From NCBI RefSeq assembly GCF_907164905.1, contig NZ_CAJRAF010000001.1, positions 1,461,001 through 1,525,000 on the forward strand: a DNA stretch of 64,000 nucleotides, given 5' to 3'. This stretch comes from Dyadobacter sp. CECT 9275 (lineage in GTDB: Bacteria > Bacteroidota > Bacteroidia > Cytophagales > Spirosomataceae). The stretch's first letter is position 1; each line of letters starts with the position of its first letter. The position numbers were made by a program, and so were the translations under genes. Below are positions 63,042-64,000 of this stretch, piece by piece. Under the pieces are notes generated by a model that was not told where the DNA came from, made no database searches, and was given only the letters and a program-made list of their open reading frames with translations.

Positions 63042-63993
63042 ATTCTTTACTATTCGAAATCTTATTGTAGAAATATCCGCTCACTTTTTCCTGACGCACG
63101 CACATGTAGATCAGAATGGGGTTTAACACAAAAATATCAAAGAAGAAATAAACCCAGGCCTGGTCCATAAACAGCCACAAAAACAGAAACAAAACCCGGG
63201 TGTTGAACTGAATAATGTTGGTATACTTCATGAGCGGCCTGTTTTGAACCCGAAAATCCGTAATCAGGTTCGCTGGCAAACCGGCTCTGTATTTTCCGCG
63301 GATCAGCATCAGCAGTTTCTGAAGCCTGGGTGACAGGCTTTCCTGCAGATTGGTATAGTTGAGGTAAAAACGTGCCACCAGTTTCATGCCAAAATTCTGT
63401 GTCCATGTCAGCTGGTCGTACTCCCGTTGCAGCTCACGGCTGTTGTCCAACTCACTGCCCGATTTGCCTTTGATAAAAAACAGGTGGACATTCCGGTAAT
63501 AATCGGCCATAGCGGACTGTACTACGTGTGAAAAACCTGCTACTACACCCGGTATCCATATCAGGGCGGTCCAGCCTTCGTTCATACTTCTTAAACAAAT
63601 GGCAATGTGAATGGATATAAACCAGAAATCCCCGGCTGCACCGTCGAGTATCCTGCCCAGCCTGCTTTTGTTGTTTGTCATCCTGGCAAGCTGCCCGTCG
63701 GCGCTGTCCAGTGAGTTGGCAAACACCAGGGAGAGCATTCCAATGATATTAACTCCCAGATTCTGGCTGTAAAACAATATACCCGCAGCCACACCAAAAA
63801 AGATACTGATTATGGTTACCGTATTGGGGGTCATCCCGATTTTGGCACAGAACAGTGCGATCTGATACCCAATGGGGCGGTAAAACCATATATCAATTTT
63901 TTCCTCGGTATCATTCGATTTTAAGGAATTCTCGAATGAAGTTGTTTCTTGTCCGGCAAATGCAACGGTATCTTTCTTAGTCAGGTCGCTCAT
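63022..63993 (-). CDS. CDP-alcohol phosphatidyltransferase family enzyme (possible phosphoinositol lipid synthase)
   Basis: This 323-residue membrane enzyme has the family motif D-x2-D-G-x2-A-R-x8-G-x3-D from Asp96 to Asp117 (SLDSADGQLAR, then LGRILDGAAGD). The final catalytic Asp, normally four residues after Asp117, is Gly121, with Asp122 one place later. Family members join a CDP-activated lipid or alcohol to a head group, making for example phosphatidylinositol phosphate. Bacteroides inositol-lipid clusters contain a similar enzyme. It is the first visible gene of the operon running to 59106, and more genes may lie beyond the window edge. Confidence 0.85.
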   Translation of the reverse strand: MSDLTKKDTVAFAGQETTSFENSLKSNDTEEKIDIWFYRPIGYQIALFCAKIGMTPNTVTIISIFFGVAAGILFYSQNLGVNIIGMLSLVFANSLDSADGQLARMTNNKSRLGRILDGAAGDFWFISIHIAICLRSMNEGWTALIWIPGVVAGFSHVVQSAMADYYRNVHLFFIKGKSGSELDNSRELQREYDQLTWTQNFGMKLVARFYLNYTNLQESLSPRLQKLLMLIRGKYRAGLPANLITDFRVQNRPLMKYTNIIQFNTRVLFLFLWLFMDQAWVYFFFDIFVLNPILIYMCVRQEKVSGYFYNKISNSKEYGYQSI

Positions 63994-64000
63994 CAGGCTA

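Noticed and set aside
1..64000. Mobile elements, tRNA and rRNA genes
   Set aside because: No transposase, integrase, phage gene, tRNA or rRNA sequence was recognised on either strand.

Overview
The window looks like a chromosomal segment from a Bacteroidota member of the order Cytophagales, most like the Spirosomataceae/Dyadobacter group. The reasons are two SusC/SusD pairs, a FecI/FecR-type sigma/anti-sigma pair, a one-protein hybrid two-component regulator, DUF1684/DUF4833/YceI-type families, and several promoters of the Bacteroidota type (TTTG, 19 bases, TAnnTTTG). The genus is inferred from general resemblance and no marker gene settles it. No rRNA, tRNA, insertion sequence, prophage or CRISPR array was seen.

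Layout. 1-4.5 kb: the end of a SusC gene (cut by the window edge) and its SusD partner. 5.0-9.7 kb (minus): a cytochrome c maturation operon ccmB-ccmC-ccmD-ccmE-ccmF, divergent from feoA-feoB (10.0-12.4 kb). 12.9-20.6 kb: housekeeping genes (nnr, rplS, dapF, a rhodanese, an rhlE-type helicase), then a three-gene alkylation-repair operon in which the Ada protein is split over separate genes, then a lipase. 20.8-34.7 kb: a cation/proton antiporter, LysM protein, purK-purE, a BatA-domain protein, a YcxB-like protein, an acetyltransferase, small envelope proteins, OsmC, hemW and a TonB-dependent receptor. 35.0-38.7 kb: a secreted haem c dehydrogenase-like lipoprotein beside a Tat-exported Gfo/Idh/MocA oxidoreductase. 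38.9-56.5 kb: a sugar-acid utilisation locus with sigma factor, FecR, SusC (with STN domain), SusD, an HpaI-type aldolase, a GntP permease, a GarR-type reductase, a UxuA-like protein, glucarate dehydratase and a hybrid two-component regulator. 56.6-59.0 kb: DUF418, an NTF2-like protein and YceI. 59.1-64.0 kb (minus): a tight six-gene operon, probably for membrane lipids (CDP-alcohol phosphatidyltransferase, flippase-like membrane protein, HAD, PfkB kinase, DUF4833, fatty acid hydroxylase).

How the genes work together. The 44-52 kb genes form a readable route. SusC/SusD take the substrate across the outer membrane and GntP across the inner one. Glucarate dehydratase and the aldolase then give pyruvate and tartronate semialdehyde, and GarR makes glycerate. 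The Ccm operon is needed for haem c proteins such as the one at 35 kb.

The most unusual structure is not a gene. Three arrays of a 59-60 bp repeat (4568-4864, 12432-12880, 22052-22546) fill the three longest convergent gene junctions and occur nowhere else in the window. They share a polarity, one copy of a 23-bp block each, and a common terminus, so they look like a modular element family of unknown function. Other points of interest are a foldable rplS leader, a CcmE with cysteine in place of the haem-binding histidine, and a CDP-alcohol phosphatidyltransferase whose last motif aspartate is displaced by one residue.
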